Assembly (NCBI GenBank): GCA_002470125.1
Contig: DKNB01000066.1
Location: forward strand, 1,978 to 8,505
Length of the DNA stretch: 6,528 nt
Direction: 5' to 3'
Origin: Gallionellales bacterium UBA7399
Lineage (GTDB): Bacteria > Pseudomonadota > Gammaproteobacteria > Burkholderiales > Gallionellaceae
Shown: piece by piece, positions 4,550-6,528 of the stretch
Position numbering within the stretch: position 1 is the stretch's first letter
Layout: each line of letters opens with the position of its first letter
Notes under the pieces: model-generated
What the model was told of the DNA's origin: nothing
Seen by the model: the letters and a program-made list of their open reading frames with translations, nothing else
The model's database searches: none
Program-made: the position numbers and the translations under genes

Positions 4550-6528
4550 ATGAAAATAGTTCGTGTCGCATTAGATGTGCCGCTGTCAAAACTATTCGAT
4601 TATTCGTTAGGCAATGACATCTCAATTTCCCCGGGTCAGCGTGTACTGGTTTCATTTGGACGCAAAGAAATGGTGGGCGTGGCGATTGAGTGTGTTGCGA
4701 GTTCAGCACTCCTTGCCGAGCGAATCAAGCCCGTCCTAAGGGTGTTGGATGACACACCCGCAATGCCAGATGAGTTACTTGGCTTATTGCATTTTTGTAG
4801 TGATTACTACCATTACCCCCTAGGTGCCACCGTGCTGGCTGCCTTGCCATCCCGTTTACGCATCAAGCGAGCTATTGCGATCCAGGAGGAGATGCAGTAC
4901 GTGCTCAGCAGCAGTGGTTGTGCGCTGGACTTGATATTGCTGCCTAAGCGTAAGGTGGTTCAGCACCGCATACTTGCGGCCCTGAGGTTGGGTGCGCTGA
5001 GCATCGCCCAGGTGCGCGCGCTGTCGTCCAGCGGGGTGTCTGCTCTTAAGGGATTATTGGATGCCGGGTGGGTGGAGACGCGTGCAGTTTCCTCGATCCA
5101 CGATACATCAACATTCAGCGACACTCACACCCTGACCTTGGAGCAACAACAAGCGGTAGATCTGATTGCTACGACGATATGCTTTAACTGCATTCTCCTG
5201 CACGGCATTACGGGTAGTGGCAAGACCGAAGTTTATGTGCACGCGATGAATCGCATACTGCAGCAAGGGGGTCAGGTATTGTTGTTGGTACCCGAAATAA
5301 ATTTAACACCCCAGTTGGAGAATTATTTTCGTGGGCGCCTGCCTGATGTTGAGTTGGTGAGCCTGCACAGCGGCTTGAGTGACGATGAGCGCATGCGGAA
5401 CTGGTTACACGCGCAATCCGGTAGGGCGCGTATTGTATTGGGTACGCGCTTGGCAGTCTTTGCGCCACTACCCAGGCTAGCTCTGGTGATTGTAGATGAA
5501 GAGCACGACGCTTCATTTAAGCAGCAGGATGGCTTGCGATATTCGGCGAGGGATGTGGCAATCTTTCGCGCCAGTCAGCGCGATGTGCCAATAGTGCTGG
5601 GATCTGCCACCCCATCATTGGAGAGCTACTATAACGCACAGAGCGGACGCTATAAGATGCTGCGCCTGACTCAGCGTGCCGTGACGCAGGCGAAGCTGCC
5701 AACGATAAACTGTATCAATATCGGAAATGTGGCGATACAGCACGGTCTTAGTGAGCCACTAATGAAGGCCCTGTCCGAGCGGTTACAGCGTGGTGAGCAA
5801 AGTCTGATATTTGTTAACCGGCGTGGTTATGCACCCGTGCTGATGTGCAGCGCTTGCGGTTGGATGTCGGGCTGTACAAATTGTGCCGGGAAGCTGGTGT
5901 TGCATCTTAAAGATGGCCGTCTTCGCTGCCATCATTGTGGTCATCAGGAGCGCGTGCCGCAAGCCTGTCCGTCGTGTGGTAATACTGACTTGCAGCCAAT
6001 TGGTGTGGGCACTCAACGAATAGAGAGCATGCTACGGGAGTCATTCCCGGGCGCGCGTATTCTACGTGTTGACCGTGATAGCACGCGCAACAAAGGAGCA
6101 TGGCAGGTAATGCGTCAGCAGATTCAGGATAATGCAGTGGATATCTTGGTGGGTACACAGATGCTTGTAAAGGGGCATGACTTCCCAAATTTGACCTTGG
6201 TGGGCGTTGTTAACCCAGACAGCGCGCTGTATAGCAATGACTTTAGGGCCTCGGAAAAGTTATTTTCGCAGCTCACTCAAGTGGCTGGCCGGGCTGGCCG
6301 GGCAGACAAGCCGGGCCAGGTACTTATTCAAACCGCGTTTCCTGAACACCCGCTGTTTGATTCATTGCAAAGACATGATTACGACGCGTGGGCAAAAACG
6401 CTTGTAGATGAGCGTAGGTCGGCCGGTTTTCCGCCGTTCGTATATCAGGTGCTGTTGCGTGCAGAGGCCAAGAGCGAGCCACATGTTTACTCATTTTTGG
6501 GGCGGGCACGTGAGGACGCGATCAAGCT
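4550..6528 (+). CDS. priA: Primosomal protein N' (replication restart helicase PriA), 3' partial
   Basis: PriA is a 3'-5' superfamily 2 helicase that recognises stalled forks and loads DnaB through the primosome. 659 codons are open to the window edge. Full-length proteins are about 730 residues, so only the last part of the C-terminal domain is missing. In order: 3'-end DNA-binding domain (MKIVRVALDVPLSKLFDYSL onward), winged-helix region, Walker A GITGSGKT (219-226, Lys225), motif Ia VPEINLTPQ, DEEH box (316-319), motif III GSATPSLES (351-359), all eight zinc-binding cysteines (433, 436, 442, 445, 460, 463, 473, 476), GTQMLVKGHDF (535-545), and motif VI QVAGRAGR (577-584). The ATG is supported by an in-frame TAA at 4538-4540 and by N-terminal similarity to known PriA. 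No Shine-Dalgarno sequence is visible before it. The sequence resembles betaproteobacterial PriA. No frame break is seen. Confidence 0.97.
   Translation, partial: MKIVRVALDVPLSKLFDYSLGNDISISPGQRVLVSFGRKEMVGVAIECVASSALLAERIKPVLRVLDDTPAMPDELLGLLHFCSDYYHYPLGATVLAALPSRLRIKRAIAIQEEMQYVLSSSGCALDLILLPKRKVVQHRILAALRLGALSIAQVRALSSSGVSALKGLLDAGWVETRAVSSIHDTSTFSDTHTLTLEQQQAVDLIATTICFNCILLHGITGSGKTEVYVHAMNRILQQGGQVLLLVPEINLTPQLENYFRGRLPDVELVSLHSGLSDDERMRNWLHAQSGRARIVLGTRLAVFAPLPRLALVIVDEEHDASFKQQDGLRYSARDVAIFRASQRDVPIVLGSATPSLESYYNAQSGRYKMLRLTQRAVTQAKLPTINCINIGNVAIQHGLSEPLMKALSERLQRGEQSLIFVNRRGYAPVLMCSACGWMSGCTNCAGKLVLHLKDGRLRCHHCGHQERVPQACPSCGNTDLQPIGVGTQRIESMLRESFPGARILRVDRDSTRNKGAWQVMRQQIQDNAVDILVGTQMLVKGHDFPNLTLVGVVNPDSALYSNDFRASEKLFSQLTQVAGRAGRADKPGQVLIQTAFPEHPLFDSLQRHDYDAWAKTLVDERRSAGFPPFVYQVLLRAEAKSEPHVYSFLGRAREDAIK

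Noticed and set aside
6281..6303. Tandem GGCTGGCCG-like repeat
   Set aside because: It encodes the conserved AGRAGR of PriA helicase motif VI; the repeat follows from the protein sequence.
6207..6407. 66-codon + strand ORF inside priA
   Set aside because: It lies wholly within priA, which is intact in another frame with conserved motifs (QVAGRAGR) across these bases; it has no recognisable product.

Overview
The window carries four genes, all on the + strand: the 3' third of gltB (glutamate synthase large subunit), complete gltD (small subunit), complete hemE (uroporphyrinogen decarboxylase), and the first 659 codons of priA (primosomal helicase), which runs off the right edge. The organism is most likely a betaproteobacterium of moderate G+C. 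The PriA segment around the zinc fingers and motifs IV-VI (RCHHCGHQERVP, GTQRIE, KGHDFPNLTLVGVVNPDSAL) reads like betaproteobacterial PriA, and hemE next to priA is, from memory, a familiar arrangement in that class. The genus cannot be fixed from this sequence.

Layout. 2-1597 is gltB, open at the left edge. 1598-3025 is gltD, which starts on the base after the gltB stop and has a strong Shine-Dalgarno sequence inside the gltB end. 3026-3132 is a short spacer with an imperfect GC hairpin and a perfect AT palindrome just before hemE. 3133-4197 is hemE. 4198-4549 is a 352-base AT-rich gene-free region. 4550-6528 is priA, incomplete at its 3' end.

Function. GltB and GltD form the NADPH-dependent glutamate synthase that turns glutamine plus 2-oxoglutarate into two glutamates. 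HemE performs the uroporphyrinogen III to coproporphyrinogen III step of haem synthesis. PriA reloads the replisome at stalled forks. Only gltB-gltD form an evident translationally linked pair; the other genes look like conserved neighbours rather than one pathway.

The four genes are ordinary housekeeping genes with intact catalytic motifs. The part that is not routine is the hemE-priA spacer. It holds two consensus DnaA boxes (TTATCCACA and TTATACACA), an AT-rich block with a tandem TTGTTTTT repeat, three hairpins and an iteron-like motif (CAATGA-GCGCA) in several copies. That composition resembles a replication origin or a DnaA-binding regulatory locus. However, G exceeds C on the + strand on both sides and gene direction does not change, which argues against a bidirectional chromosomal origin here. 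No previously undescribed protein system is visible.
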